Part shown: positions 17,643-25,640 of the stretch, piece by piece
How the letters are laid out: the number at the start of each line of letters is the position of its first letter
How positions within the stretch are numbered: the first letter of the stretch is position 1
NCBI GenBank assembly: GCA_964489015.1
Contig: CAZAXD010000007.1
Span: 1 to 64,000, forward strand
From: JAPYWM01 sp964489015
GTDB lineage: Bacteria; Bacteroidota; Bacteroidia; SpSt-205
Direction: 5' to 3'
Length of the DNA stretch: 64,000 nt
The notes under the pieces: generated by a model
The model's input: only the letters and a program-made list of their open reading frames with translations
Database searches by the model: none
What the model was told of the DNA's origin: nothing
Made by a program: the position numbers and the translations under genes

Positions 17643-18005
17643 TTAACGCTTTTGGATAATTTTTTGTGTTTGCTCGCCATACGCTACACGCTTTCCTTCC
17701 CAAAATACCTCATAGGCACAGTGTATGGTCCGTCCTTTGACCCAAAGCAGGGTCGCTACGATTTCTACCCGGGCTCCGACGGGCACTGAAGCCACATGAT
17801 GAACATCTAAATAGGTTCCGATGCCTTCTTCCCCCTCTTCCTTCATGTCTAAAACAAACTGACGACAGGCCCATTCAGCATCTTGACCCAAAGCAAAGGT
17901 GGAGTAGTACGGATGTACCACCCCGCCGTGGAATTGCGCCACTTTCTCGGGCGAAACTTGTGTCACGTAGCGTCGCTGAGTCCCAGGCGCGAAGGGCAGG
18001 CGCAT
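17643..18005 (-). CDS. Hotdog-fold thioesterase (FlK-like)
   Basis: A 120-residue single hotdog domain. VVHPYYSTFALGQDAEWACRQF and the segment GIGTYLDVHHVASVPVGARVEI resemble the fluoroacetyl-CoA thioesterase (FlK)/4HBT group, in which a threonine, a histidine and a glutamate serve catalysis. A His and several candidate Glu residues are present in the matching region. The likely substrate is a short acyl-CoA, but it cannot be read from sequence. It is two bases from the SCP2 gene, a possible lipid or acyl-CoA link. Confidence 0.7.
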   Translation of the reverse strand: MRLPFAPGTQRRYVTQVSPEKVAQFHGGVVHPYYSTFALGQDAEWACRQFVLDMKEEGEEGIGTYLDVHHVASVPVGARVEIVATLLWVKGRTIHCAYEVFWEGKRVAYGEQTQKIIQKR

Positions 18006-18007
18006 GA

Positions 18008-18304
18008 TCAGAGAAGCTTCGTCAGCGCCATGGCCATGCCCATATTCCCCTCCACTTTGACTTTGCCAAACATAAACGCAGTCGCTGCGCTCGTCTTGCC
18101 TGTCAGCAGATCAGCTAGTGTGTCTTTACTAAGGCGCACCACACAATCCGCCGGTTTGTCTTCTGTACTGACTACAGGCGGCGCTTGATTCGCATCAATG
18201 TGTATAACCTGACTCCCCTCAATGACAAACTTGAACATTCCCTGTACGCCCGAAGCCTTGAGGGCACGCTCCCGGATCTGCTCCAAAATCTGCTCGGCGG
18301 TCAT
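18008..18304 (-). CDS. SCP2 sterol-transfer family lipid-binding protein
   Basis: A 98-residue SCP-2 domain. It binds fatty acyl or other lipid ligands in a hydrophobic tunnel; in bacteria the role is mostly undefined. Matching elements are FKFVIEGSQVIHID, the central ADCVVRLSKDTLADLLTGKTSAATAFMFGKVKVEGNMGMAMAL. The last part (G-K-x-x-V-E-G-x-x-x-x-A) is the family's hallmark end. ATG 18304 is chosen. The apparent start three codons upstream is the TTG of a promoter element. Confidence 0.88.
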   Translation of the reverse strand: MTAEQILEQIRERALKASGVQGMFKFVIEGSQVIHIDANQAPPVVSTEDKPADCVVRLSKDTLADLLTGKTSAATAFMFGKVKVEGNMGMAMALTKLL

Positions 18305-18310
18305 ATCCCC

Positions 18311-18318
18311 CAAAGATA
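18311..18318 (-). promoter_or_regulatory. TAnnTTTG -7 element for the SCP2 gene
   Basis: TATCTTTG ends 6 bases before the SCP2 ATG, in the 18-base gap after the GH1 gene. It is an internal promoter candidate in the long minus-strand run. Confidence 0.5.
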
Positions 18319-18322
18319 CAAA

Positions 18323-19690
18323 CTATGTGCTTTCCGTGAGGCTCACTTCACCCCGCAAAAAGCGCTGGTACCACAGAGCAGACTGCTTAGGTCGCCGCTC
18401 TAAGGTTTGTCGATCCACGTAAACAAGCCCAAACTGTGGGCGGTATCCCTCTGCCCATTCAAAATTATCTAAGAAGGTCCAGACGAAATACCCTTGAACC
18501 GCAATCCCTTCTTGTTTGGCACGATACACCTGTCGCAGCGCTGCTTGCAGGTACGCGATACGCTTCGGATCGTTTGTCGTCTCCCGCTCTGCGGCATAAC
18601 CATTTTCTGTAACCACGATCGGGAGCATGCTGTCGTACCCCGCAAAATGCCTAAGAGCTAAATACAGAGACTCCGGGTAAACCTCCCATCCCATGGCCTG
18701 ATAAGGCACGCCGCGGCGCTTGGGTGGGACGGGACGGCCATAAACCCAAGGCACCAAGCGGTGATAACGCACTACCTCACGGGTATAGTTTTGGATGCCG
18801 ATAAAGTCAGGGCGGGCGGCCATCTGCTCCCGATCACCTGGCTTACCATGTCGACGCTCGATCTCGGCTAAAAGCGGGAAGGCATCGACCGGATAGCCCA
18901 GTCCCAGGAGCGGCTCGATAAAAAGCCGATTAAGCAGGGCATCATACCGGCAAGCGGCGGCCTCGTCTCGCCAGTGTCCTGGTCGATAAGGAAACACCGG
19001 CGAGGTCGAAAAAGTCGTCCCCACGCGAGCGGCTGCTGGCAAAAGGGCCTTTAGCTCACGAATGCCCAGACCCTGGGCTAGTGCCGCATGATGAACTGCG
19101 GCCAAGAAGGGCTTGAGTCCCCGTTTGCCGGGCGCATGCACCCCCAAAAGGTACCCTGCCGCCGTAAAAGCTAAAGGCTCATTTAGCACCATCCAATAGC
19201 GGACCTTACGCCCGTACTCCTGCGCACAAAACCGCACATAGGCTAAAAAGTCTTCTACCACTTGCCGACTTTCCCAGCCCCCATAGGCCTTTTGGAGCGC
19301 CAAGGGCAAATCCCAGTGATAAAGGGTAACCCAGGGCTCAATCCCCTCGGCTAAAAACGCGTCGATGACCTGATGATAAAAAGCGACGCCGGCAGGGTTG
19401 ATGCGCTCCCGTCCCTCTGGAAAAAGGCGTGGCCAGGATAAAGAAAACCGAAAGGACGGGATGGATAACGACCTAAGGAGCTGGATGTCCGAGAGGTATC
19501 GATGGTAAAAGTCACAGGCCACGTCTCCTGTTTCGCGCCGGTCGACTCGCCCAGACCGGTGGACAAAGTCGTCCCAAATCGAGGGGCCTTTGCCGTCTAG
19601 ATTCCACCCGCCTTCGATCTGATAAGCGGCAACAGCTACGCCCCAGTGAAAGTCGGGCCCGAAGTCCTTTCGGTAAATCGATATCGGCAT
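18323..19690 (-). CDS. GH1 family beta-glucosidase/beta-galactosidase
   Basis: A 455-residue (beta/alpha)8 retaining glycosidase. The acid/base glutamate is in WMVLNEPLAFT, the nucleophile in IVVTENGYAAE, and the N-terminal signature FHWGVAVAAYQIEGGW is complete. FVWTFLDNFEWAEGY closes the domain with the aglycone-site tryptophans. There is no signal peptide, so it acts inside the cell on short beta-linked sugars. The start codon abuts the sucD stop with no gap. It is the only carbohydrate hydrolase in the window, and no sugar transporter or regulator lies beside it. Confidence 0.94.
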   Translation of the reverse strand: MPISIYRKDFGPDFHWGVAVAAYQIEGGWNLDGKGPSIWDDFVHRSGRVDRRETGDVACDFYHRYLSDIQLLRSLSIPSFRFSLSWPRLFPEGRERINPAGVAFYHQVIDAFLAEGIEPWVTLYHWDLPLALQKAYGGWESRQVVEDFLAYVRFCAQEYGRKVRYWMVLNEPLAFTAAGYLLGVHAPGKRGLKPFLAAVHHAALAQGLGIRELKALLPAAARVGTTFSTSPVFPYRPGHWRDEAAACRYDALLNRLFIEPLLGLGYPVDAFPLLAEIERRHGKPGDREQMAARPDFIGIQNYTREVVRYHRLVPWVYGRPVPPKRRGVPYQAMGWEVYPESLYLALRHFAGYDSMLPIVVTENGYAAERETTNDPKRIAYLQAALRQVYRAKQEGIAVQGYFVWTFLDNFEWAEGYRPQFGLVYVDRQTLERRPKQSALWYQRFLRGEVSLTEST

Positions 19691-20572
19691 TTAGGCCACA
19701 CCAAGCACCCGAGCTACCGTACGACCGATTTCAGCAGGGCTTTCCACCACGGTCACACCGCACTGGGCTAGAAAGTCCATCTTTTCCCTGGCGCCACCTT
19801 TGCCGCCCGCGATAATAGCCCCTGCATGTCCCATGCGCCGGCCGGGTGGCGCCGTCTGTCCCGCAATGAAAGCCACTAATGGCTTAGTACCGTGGTCACG
19901 GATCCACTCGCCGGCCATCTCTTCGTCTGTACCTCCAATCTCGCCAATCAGGACTATCGCTTCCGTCTCTGGGTCTTGCATAAAGAGCTTGACAATATCT
20001 AAATGCTTAGAACCCACCACTGGGTCGCCGCCAATCCCCACACAAGACGACTGCCCCAGGCCAGCCTGCGTAAGCTGATGAACGGCCTCATACGTCAGCG
20101 TTCCTGAGCGGCTCACCACGCCTACCCTTCCCCGCTTGTGAATGAAGCCAGGCATAATCCCCATCTTACAAGCCTCTGGGGTGATGACACCCGGGCAGTT
20201 AGGGCCTATGAGTCGTGTATGCGGGTAGTCTGCTTGCAAAACGGCTTTGACTCGCACCATGTCGCGAACTGGTACCCCATCGGTAATCGCTACGATGAGG
20301 CGTACGCCTGCCGCGGCTGCCTCTAAAATCGCATCCGCAGCCCCCGGCGCCGGTACGAAAATAATAGATGCATCGGCACCTGTCGCCTGAACGGCCTCCC
20401 GAACGGTATTGAACACCGGCAAGTCTAAATGCTGCTGACCTCCCTTGCCAGGCGTAACCCCCCCCACTACCTGCGTCCCATAAGCCAGCATCTGCTGCGC
20501 ATGAAAGGTCCCCTCTTTTCCTGTAAAGCCCTGAACGATGACCTTGGTGTGCTTATCTACTAGTATCGCCAT
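19691..20572 (-). CDS. sucD: Succinyl-CoA ligase, ADP/GDP-forming, alpha subunit
   Basis: A 293-residue subunit that binds CoA and carries the phosphohistidine in the substrate-level phosphorylation step of the TCA cycle. The CoA-binding region VQGFTGKEGTFHAQQML is near residue 15; LIGPNCPGVI follows, and the phosphorylated His is in RMGHAGAIIAGGKGGA. The beta subunit sucC is not in the neighbourhood, so the complex is made from separated genes. ATG 20572 is chosen. It is the promoter-proximal gene of a run continuing to the patatin gene at 7996. Confidence 0.96.
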   Translation of the reverse strand: MAILVDKHTKVIVQGFTGKEGTFHAQQMLAYGTQVVGGVTPGKGGQQHLDLPVFNTVREAVQATGADASIIFVPAPGAADAILEAAAAGVRLIVAITDGVPVRDMVRVKAVLQADYPHTRLIGPNCPGVITPEACKMGIMPGFIHKRGRVGVVSRSGTLTYEAVHQLTQAGLGQSSCVGIGGDPVVGSKHLDIVKLFMQDPETEAIVLIGEIGGTDEEMAGEWIRDHGTKPLVAFIAGQTAPPGRRMGHAGAIIAGGKGGAREKMDFLAQCGVTVVESPAEIGRTVARVLGVA

Positions 20573-20576
20573 AATG

Positions 20577-20584
20577 CAAACATA
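20577..20584 (-). promoter_or_regulatory. TAnnTTTG -7 element for sucD and the downstream operon
   Basis: TATGTTTG ends 4 bases before the sucD ATG. A CAAA (TTTG on the minus strand) at 20608-20611, 23 bases further upstream, could be the -33 box. Confidence 0.55.
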
Positions 20585-20616
20585 CAACGAAAACCTGCTA
20601 GCCTCACCAAAGCAAA

Positions 20617-20640
20617 CGGGGCAGGCTCAAGCCTGCCCCG
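20617..20640 (-). terminator. Hairpin terminator after the OmpA/TPR lipoprotein gene
   Basis: A perfect 10-base-pair GC-rich stem (CGGGGCAGGC with GCCTGCCCCG) and a 4-base loop begin 25 bases after the lipoprotein stop. On the minus strand it is followed by TTTGCTTTGG, a weak T-rich tail. It separates that gene from the sucD promoter. Confidence 0.7.
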
Positions 20641-20664
20641 CAGATTAGCCTAGCCTATACAGAC

Positions 20665-22422
20665 TTAGGGATTGAGAGCCGCTTTAAACTCGGCCGACTC
20701 CCGCTGCTTACGAAACTCTAGGTCTTTCTGGGCTTTCTGGGCCAGATTACGATCTATCTGAATGGCACGGCGGAGGTTAGTAATGAGCAGATTATTATCC
20801 GCAGAACGGGCGCCTACGATGGCTAGCACATAATAAGCTAAGGCATGATCCCGATTTTGCTGAATGGCCTTCTCCAGAGCGACCTTGGCACCTGAGAGAT
20901 CGTTCATGAGCAGTCGAGAAAGGCCCGCATTGTACTGAGCCGCAGGCAGATCGCCCGCATTGCCAAACGCTTCTGCCGCAGCCGCATACTGCGCCATCTT
21001 TTCGTACACTACTCCGAGATTGAAAGCTGCTTCGGGCGTCGGCCGAGCCGCATAGGAGGCTTGGAAGGCCTGAGCTGCCTGAGTATATTCTTTACGCTTA
21101 GCGTACACAAGGCCCATGTTATCTAGGATGGCTGGATTATTCGGGCTGAGGCGATTGGCCGTATTGAGGTAATCCATGGCTTCATCTAAGCGACCTGCTA
21201 AGATCGCCAACGCACCCAAGTCATTGAAAGAACGATGGTCCTGTCCGTACTGGGAAGCATACGCCTTGAGAAGGCGCTCAGATTCCTCGGGGCGTTGACG
21301 GCGCTTGGTAGCAAAGTAAAGCTCTTCTTGGCTAAGGGTTTGGAGCAGCTGCGCCTGCGACAGGCTCCCACTCAGAAAAGCACCCGCTATGCTATCGATT
21401 TGTTCGTCGGAGTACCGACCAGAGAAGCCCTCTAGCCGAACCTGCGTACGACGCAAAGGAGCCAAGATGAATTCTACTTCTTTCGCGCCGCCGACAAGTG
21501 CCATGACTTTTTGTTCTTTCACATCAGGCACGAGGTTAGAAGCAATCACCTGAATCACCTGCTGACGCACATTGTCAGGGAGTGAAGTTTGGGCTAGGTT
21601 TTGCTTGAAGCCTTCCCAATCCTGAGGTGTAGCCGAAACCTTGAAAAAGGCGCTATCCAGATAAGCCGTGTAACCCTCCTTACGCATCTGCTCAATGAGC
21701 CAGTTTTGGACTTCCTTATAGCGATTGAGGGAGAGAAACTGGTTTCGCTTGAAGCGGCCCTCCGGCGAAGCGTAACCAGCCAGCGTCACCGATGTGGCCG
21801 GATACTTCTTTTGAAGGAAGGCCACAATGTCGCGAATAGCCTGCTTCTCATACTCACCCGGCTGAATGAGATGCACGTTTTGCGGAAATTGGAAAAGCGC
21901 TTCCAAGGTGACAGGCTTTTTAGAAGTGTAAGTGTGCTGCTCGTAAATCACATAAGGGCGATCATCGACCAAGCGAGAGGTCGTAATGCAACACGGCGCC
22001 AAATCAAAGTCCGGGAGATCAAAGGCCTTCCCTTTGCGCTCGTAGGCATTTTCGGCCACAAACATCCCGCCATCCATCCCCTCTTCAAAGGCGCGAACCC
22101 CTTGCACTGAAAGCGTGACGCCCTCGTTCTTGAGCTGCTTTTTCGGATACTGATCAGCCGAGATGTCTACCGAGCGAAACTCATACCGACTCGAACCGTT
22201 TTTGACAACAAGCTTCCCATGATAGACAGACTTCTTACGAAAGCCTGACTTGGGAGGGACGGTAACTTTCACGCTGTACTTGATGGAGTCAGCATGAACT
22301 TCCAAAGGATTAGGGTTAACCGTTACAACGGTTCCCTTAAACTTAGCACACTGCGTAAGGATTCCAAGAGCGAGAACCCCTACGCCCAGTTGCCAGCCGA
22401 TGAAAAACTTTTTAGTTCGCAT
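20665..22422 (-). CDS. Outer-membrane lipoprotein with OmpA-like and TPR domains
   Basis: A 585-residue lipoprotein. The signal peptide ends in a lipobox, L-T-Q-C, with the lipidated Cys at residue 25. The N-terminal half (about 30-200) is a beta-rich domain. An OmpA-like peptidoglycan-binding domain (about 200-290) includes EYEKQAIRDIVAFLQKK and the region SVTLAGYASPEG. TPR repeats fill about 400-560 (FNDLGALAILAGRLDEAMDYL, and DNMGLVYAKRKEYTQAAQAF). It probably anchors the outer membrane to the wall and scaffolds a partner. ATG 22422 is chosen because it starts the signal peptide. The longer frame to 22458 begins inside the promoter. Confidence 0.85.
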   Translation of the reverse strand: MRTKKFFIGWQLGVGVLALGILTQCAKFKGTVVTVNPNPLEVHADSIKYSVKVTVPPKSGFRKKSVYHGKLVVKNGSSRYEFRSVDISADQYPKKQLKNEGVTLSVQGVRAFEEGMDGGMFVAENAYERKGKAFDLPDFDLAPCCITTSRLVDDRPYVIYEQHTYTSKKPVTLEALFQFPQNVHLIQPGEYEKQAIRDIVAFLQKKYPATSVTLAGYASPEGRFKRNQFLSLNRYKEVQNWLIEQMRKEGYTAYLDSAFFKVSATPQDWEGFKQNLAQTSLPDNVRQQVIQVIASNLVPDVKEQKVMALVGGAKEVEFILAPLRRTQVRLEGFSGRYSDEQIDSIAGAFLSGSLSQAQLLQTLSQEELYFATKRRQRPEESERLLKAYASQYGQDHRSFNDLGALAILAGRLDEAMDYLNTANRLSPNNPAILDNMGLVYAKRKEYTQAAQAFQASYAARPTPEAAFNLGVVYEKMAQYAAAAEAFGNAGDLPAAQYNAGLSRLLMNDLSGAKVALEKAIQQNRDHALAYYVLAIVGARSADNNLLITNLRRAIQIDRNLAQKAQKDLEFRKQRESAEFKAALNP

Positions 22423-22447
22423 AACACGTGTAATTTGGTCTCCACGG

Positions 22448-22455
22448 CAAAGGTA
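22448..22455 (-). promoter_or_regulatory. TAnnTTTG -7 element for the OmpA/TPR lipoprotein gene
   Basis: TACCTTTG on the minus strand, 25 bases before the ATG, so this transcript would have a real leader. A TTG 15 bases further upstream is too close for a normal -33 box. Confidence 0.5.
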
Positions 22456-22558
22456 CATAATTCAATTCAACAACTCGTATGTCTGCCTAATCGCAGCCCT
22501 TCTACTGGCAAGCTATACCGCATGGAGTCCCTCGCCTAAAGCGGGATGAGGGAATATT

Positions 22559-23197
22559 TTAAGGCCAGCAGGCCGCTAAGTAAAAGACTTGTCCCCCCTT
22601 TTTGCGCTGAAAGTCTGTCTCGACCCAGGCAAGGGGGGATAAGGGCTCCCCCTCTGCACCTAGCTTGGCCATGGCACAAAGCTGCGCACCCGAGAGGACG
22701 AGCTGCTCCTGACTGTAGCGCCACAGGCTTTCAGAATCCGTTTTGAGATGAAGAAGGCCGCCCGGCGCTAGAATGCGGGTGTATTGACGCAGAAAGCGCG
22801 GATGCGTCAAGCGGTGCTTCGCTTGCCGGGCCCGAGGATATGGATCAGGATACGTAAGCCAAAGCTCCGAGACTTCGCCAGGTGCAAACAAATGCTCCAC
22901 CAGGAGCCCATCCGCCTGGCAGAAGTATACGTTGGTAAGGCGACGATCTGCGGCCAAGCGTACCCCGTGCCATAAGCGATCTGCCTTTCGATCGATACCT
23001 ACGACGAGCCCATCGGGCCGAGCCGCTGCCGCCCCTATGGCAAAATCACCTTTTCCGCAGCCTAGTTCTACCAAAAGCAAGGCCGCCGCTGGCTTGCCCA
23101 GTTGAGCTCGCCACGCCCCAGCAGGAGGTATCCGCCCCCCATAAAGCGCATATGGGCTGGCCTGATAACGCCGCCGCTTCTCCAGCTTGCCTAACAC
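22559..23197 (-). CDS. trmB: tRNA (guanine-N7-)-methyltransferase
   Basis: Makes m7G46 in the variable loop of tRNAs, using S-adenosylmethionine. The 212 residues hold the SAM motif VELGCGKGDFAIGAA, the acidic VVGIDRKADRLW, and the TrmB signature LTYPDPYPRARQAKHRLTHP. LKTDSESLWRYS follows. I favour GTG 23197 (V-L-G-K-L-E-K-R). The alternative TTG 23206 lies inside a T-rich TTTG placed exactly where the -7 element sits in other genes of this window. Confidence 0.92.
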   Translation of the reverse strand: MLGKLEKRRRYQASPYALYGGRIPPAGAWRAQLGKPAAALLLVELGCGKGDFAIGAAAARPDGLVVGIDRKADRLWHGVRLAADRRLTNVYFCQADGLLVEHLFAPGEVSELWLTYPDPYPRARQAKHRLTHPRFLRQYTRILAPGGLLHLKTDSESLWRYSQEQLVLSGAQLCAMAKLGAEGEPLSPLAWVETDFQRKKGGQVFYLAACWP

Positions 23198-23274
23198 CTG
23201 CGTCAAAAAAACGATCTTTTGCCCGCAGCACCTCCCTGCCAGCGCAGCCGCTGGCTAGATCACCCAACCGAACC

Positions 23275-23306
23275 TTTGGTCGAAACGCCAAAAATGCCTA
23301 ACTTTG
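23275..23306 (+). promoter_or_regulatory. Complete Bacteroidota promoter for homogentisate dioxygenase
   Basis: TTTG at 23275-23278, a 20-base spacer and TAACTTTG at 23299-23306 give both boxes of the Bacteroidota primary sigma promoter. The ATG is only 4 bases after the -7 box, so the transcript should be leaderless or nearly so. Confidence 0.75.
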
Positions 23307-23310
23307 GGGC

Positions 23311-24498
23311 ATGCCTTATTATGTAAAGGCCGGACAAGTGCCATCCAAGCGCCACATTCAGTTTCGCAATAACGGGAAGCTCTTCAGCGAAGAGCTCGTT
23401 AGTACCGAAGGCTTCTCGGATTTATATAGCCTCATCTATCATGTGCATCCGCCTACGACCGTACGAGCCATAGCGGAGCAGACCTTGGACCTCCAGCCCA
23501 AGGCAGCTGTACCCAACAACATGCAGCATCGGGCGTTTCGGGGCTTTCAGGTCCAGCCCAAAGCCGATTATTTAGAGAGCCGAGTGATTGTGCTCTTCAA
23601 TGAAGACGTGCACCTCGCCCTGGCCGCCCCCACGCAAGGCTTCTCGGATTACTTCTACAAAAACGCCTCTGCGGATGAGCTCATCTTCGTCCACGAAGGG
23701 ACCGGCGAACTGCGGACCGGTTACGGCCGAGTAGCCTTTGGACCTGGTGATTATTTACACATTCCCCGCGGTACGATTTATCAACTGCACTTTGACACGC
23801 CCCAAAATCGCCTCTTTATCATAGAGTCTTACTGTGGTGCCATCCGCTTCCCCCGTCGCTACCTCAATGAATACGGCCAACTGATGGAGCATGCGCCCTT
23901 CCATGAGCGCGACCTGCGCCCCCCCAAAGACTTAGAAACCCATTACGAAATCGGGGAATTCGTGGTCAAGATCAAAAAGCGAGGCGAGCTTTTCACGTAC
24001 GTTTATGCTACGCACCCCTTCGACTTTGTGGGCTGGGACGGCTGTCTCTACCCTTATGCTTTTTCGATCCACGAGTTTGAGCCGATCACGGGCCGGGTGC
24101 ATCAGCCGCCGCCCGTTCATCAAAACTTCGAAGCGCGACAGTTTGTCGTCTGTTCCTTCGTACCCCGGCTTTATGATTATCACCCGCTGGCGATCCCAGC
24201 GCCTTACAATCATAGCAACGTCGACTCCGACGAAGTGCTCTACTACGTAGAGGGCGAATTCATGAGCCGTAAACACGTGGAGCGCGGCATGATCACCCTG
24301 CATCCGATGGGAATCCCGCACGGGCCGCACCCCGGCGCCGTGGAACGTAGCATCGGCGCCAAAGAAACCCGAGAGCTAGCTGTCATGGTAGACACCTTCC
24401 GTCCCCTCGCCATCACGTCAGAGGCCCTTGCCATCGAACAGCCTGATTATTTCGTTTCTTGGCTTCCAGACAACCTTCAACTCTCGCAAAAATCCTAA
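23311..24498 (+). CDS. hmgA: Homogentisate 1,2-dioxygenase
   Basis: Fe(II) cupin dioxygenase that opens the ring of homogentisate to maleylacetoacetate in tyrosine and phenylalanine breakdown. It has 395 residues, within the range of the short bacterial form. Histidines of the iron site fall in the C-terminal segment with PYNHSNVDSDEVLYYVEGEF and HPMGIPHGPHPGA, and the N-terminal cupin with DELIFVHEGTGEL and FGPGDYLHIPRG. Seven bases separate it from hppD, which makes its substrate, so the two form a catabolic operon. Maleylacetoacetate isomerase and fumarylacetoacetase are not in the window. Confidence 0.93.
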   Translation: MPYYVKAGQVPSKRHIQFRNNGKLFSEELVSTEGFSDLYSLIYHVHPPTTVRAIAEQTLDLQPKAAVPNNMQHRAFRGFQVQPKADYLESRVIVLFNEDVHLALAAPTQGFSDYFYKNASADELIFVHEGTGELRTGYGRVAFGPGDYLHIPRGTIYQLHFDTPQNRLFIIESYCGAIRFPRRYLNEYGQLMEHAPFHERDLRPPKDLETHYEIGEFVVKIKKRGELFTYVYATHPFDFVGWDGCLYPYAFSIHEFEPITGRVHQPPPVHQNFEARQFVVCSFVPRLYDYHPLAIPAPYNHSNVDSDEVLYYVEGEFMSRKHVERGMITLHPMGIPHGPHPGAVERSIGAKETRELAVMVDTFRPLAITSEALAIEQPDYFVSWLPDNLQLSQKS

Positions 24499-24504
24499 GG
24501 ACCT

Positions 24505-25638
24505 ATGAGCACGATAGCGCCTACAACGCATCCTATCGAAACAAAAGAAAAAGACTTTCTCCCCATCTTGGGCACGGACTACGTAGAATTTTACTGCGGC
24601 AACGCTAAGCAGTCCGCCTATTATTATCAGCACGCTTTCGGCTTTCAGCCTGTGGCTTATCGGGGTCTCGAAACAGGTCACCGCGAAACTGCTAGTTACG
24701 TGCTTAGACAAGGAAAAGTCACCCTAGTCCTAACCACGCCTTACCACCCCGGCAATCCCATTGCTGATCACATTTATCGGCATGGGGACGGCGTGCGCAC
24801 GATAGCCCTGTGGGTGCCCGATGCTACCAAAGCCCATGAGGAGACTACTCGCCGCGGTGCCAAATCTCTCCTTCCACCCACGCGGCTCCAAGATGAGCAT
24901 GGTTATGTCGTCCTGTCCGGCATCCACACCTACGGTGATACCGTTCATATCTTCGTGGAAAGGAACCATTACCAAGGCCCCTTCTTACCGGGTTTCATAC
25001 CCTGGTCAGGCTTTGGTAAAAGTGAGCCTATCGGGCTTAAGTACGTGGATCACATCGTCGGCAATGTGTATCTCGGCGAGATGAATCAATTTGTGGCCTT
25101 TTACCGAGATGTCATGGGCTTCTCACAGCTCGTGTCTTTTGATGACAAAGACATTTCTACGGAGTACTCGGCCTTGATGAGTAAAGTCATGGCCAATGGA
25201 AATGGCTATATCAAGTTTCCTATCAACGAGCCAGCCCAAGGTCGCCGTAAATCCCAGATTGAAGAGTACCTCGAATTTTACCACGGACAGGGCGCGCAGC
25301 ACATCGCCGTAGCCACGGATGATATTATCAGCACGGTCCGGGAAATGCGGCGCCGTGGTGTGGAGTTTCTCGAGACCCCCCGTACTTACTATGAAGAGCT
25401 TCCCAACCGCGTGGGTTCTATTGACGAACCCCTAGAAACTCTGGCGGAACTCGGTATTTTGGTAGATCGGGATGACAAAGGCTATCTCCTGCAGATATTC
25501 ACCAGGCCTGTGCAAGATAGGCCGACCGTCTTTTATGAGATTATTCAGCGCAAAGGCGCTAAGTCGTTTGGCAAGGGGAACTTCAAAGCCCTCTTTGAGG
25601 CGATTGAGCGAGAGCAGGCGCGCCGAGGCAATCTGTAG
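24505..25638 (+). CDS. hppD: 4-hydroxyphenylpyruvate dioxygenase
   Basis: Fe(II) dioxygenase converting 4-hydroxyphenylpyruvate to homogentisate, the step before the gene upstream. The 377 residues form two vicinal-oxygen-chelate domains. Iron ligands are visible as His in YVDHIVGNV, His in GAQHIAVATDD and Glu in FYEIIQRKG, the family's C-terminal hallmark followed by FGKGNFKALFEAIE. It is translated from the same message as hmgA. Confidence 0.95.
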   Translation: MSTIAPTTHPIETKEKDFLPILGTDYVEFYCGNAKQSAYYYQHAFGFQPVAYRGLETGHRETASYVLRQGKVTLVLTTPYHPGNPIADHIYRHGDGVRTIALWVPDATKAHEETTRRGAKSLLPPTRLQDEHGYVVLSGIHTYGDTVHIFVERNHYQGPFLPGFIPWSGFGKSEPIGLKYVDHIVGNVYLGEMNQFVAFYRDVMGFSQLVSFDDKDISTEYSALMSKVMANGNGYIKFPINEPAQGRRKSQIEEYLEFYHGQGAQHIAVATDDIISTVREMRRRGVEFLETPRTYYEELPNRVGSIDEPLETLAELGILVDRDDKGYLLQIFTRPVQDRPTVFYEIIQRKGAKSFGKGNFKALFEAIEREQARRGNL

Positions 25639-25640
25639 CC

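Noticed and set aside
17643..18304. Thioesterase plus SCP2 as a new lipid system
   Set aside because: Only adjacency supports it; both are common single-domain proteins inside a long mixed operon.
21601..22110. Open frame of 169 codons on the plus strand inside the OmpA/TPR lipoprotein gene
   Set aside because: It lies wholly antisense to a well supported lipoprotein, has no promoter spacing or family features, and shows no domain.
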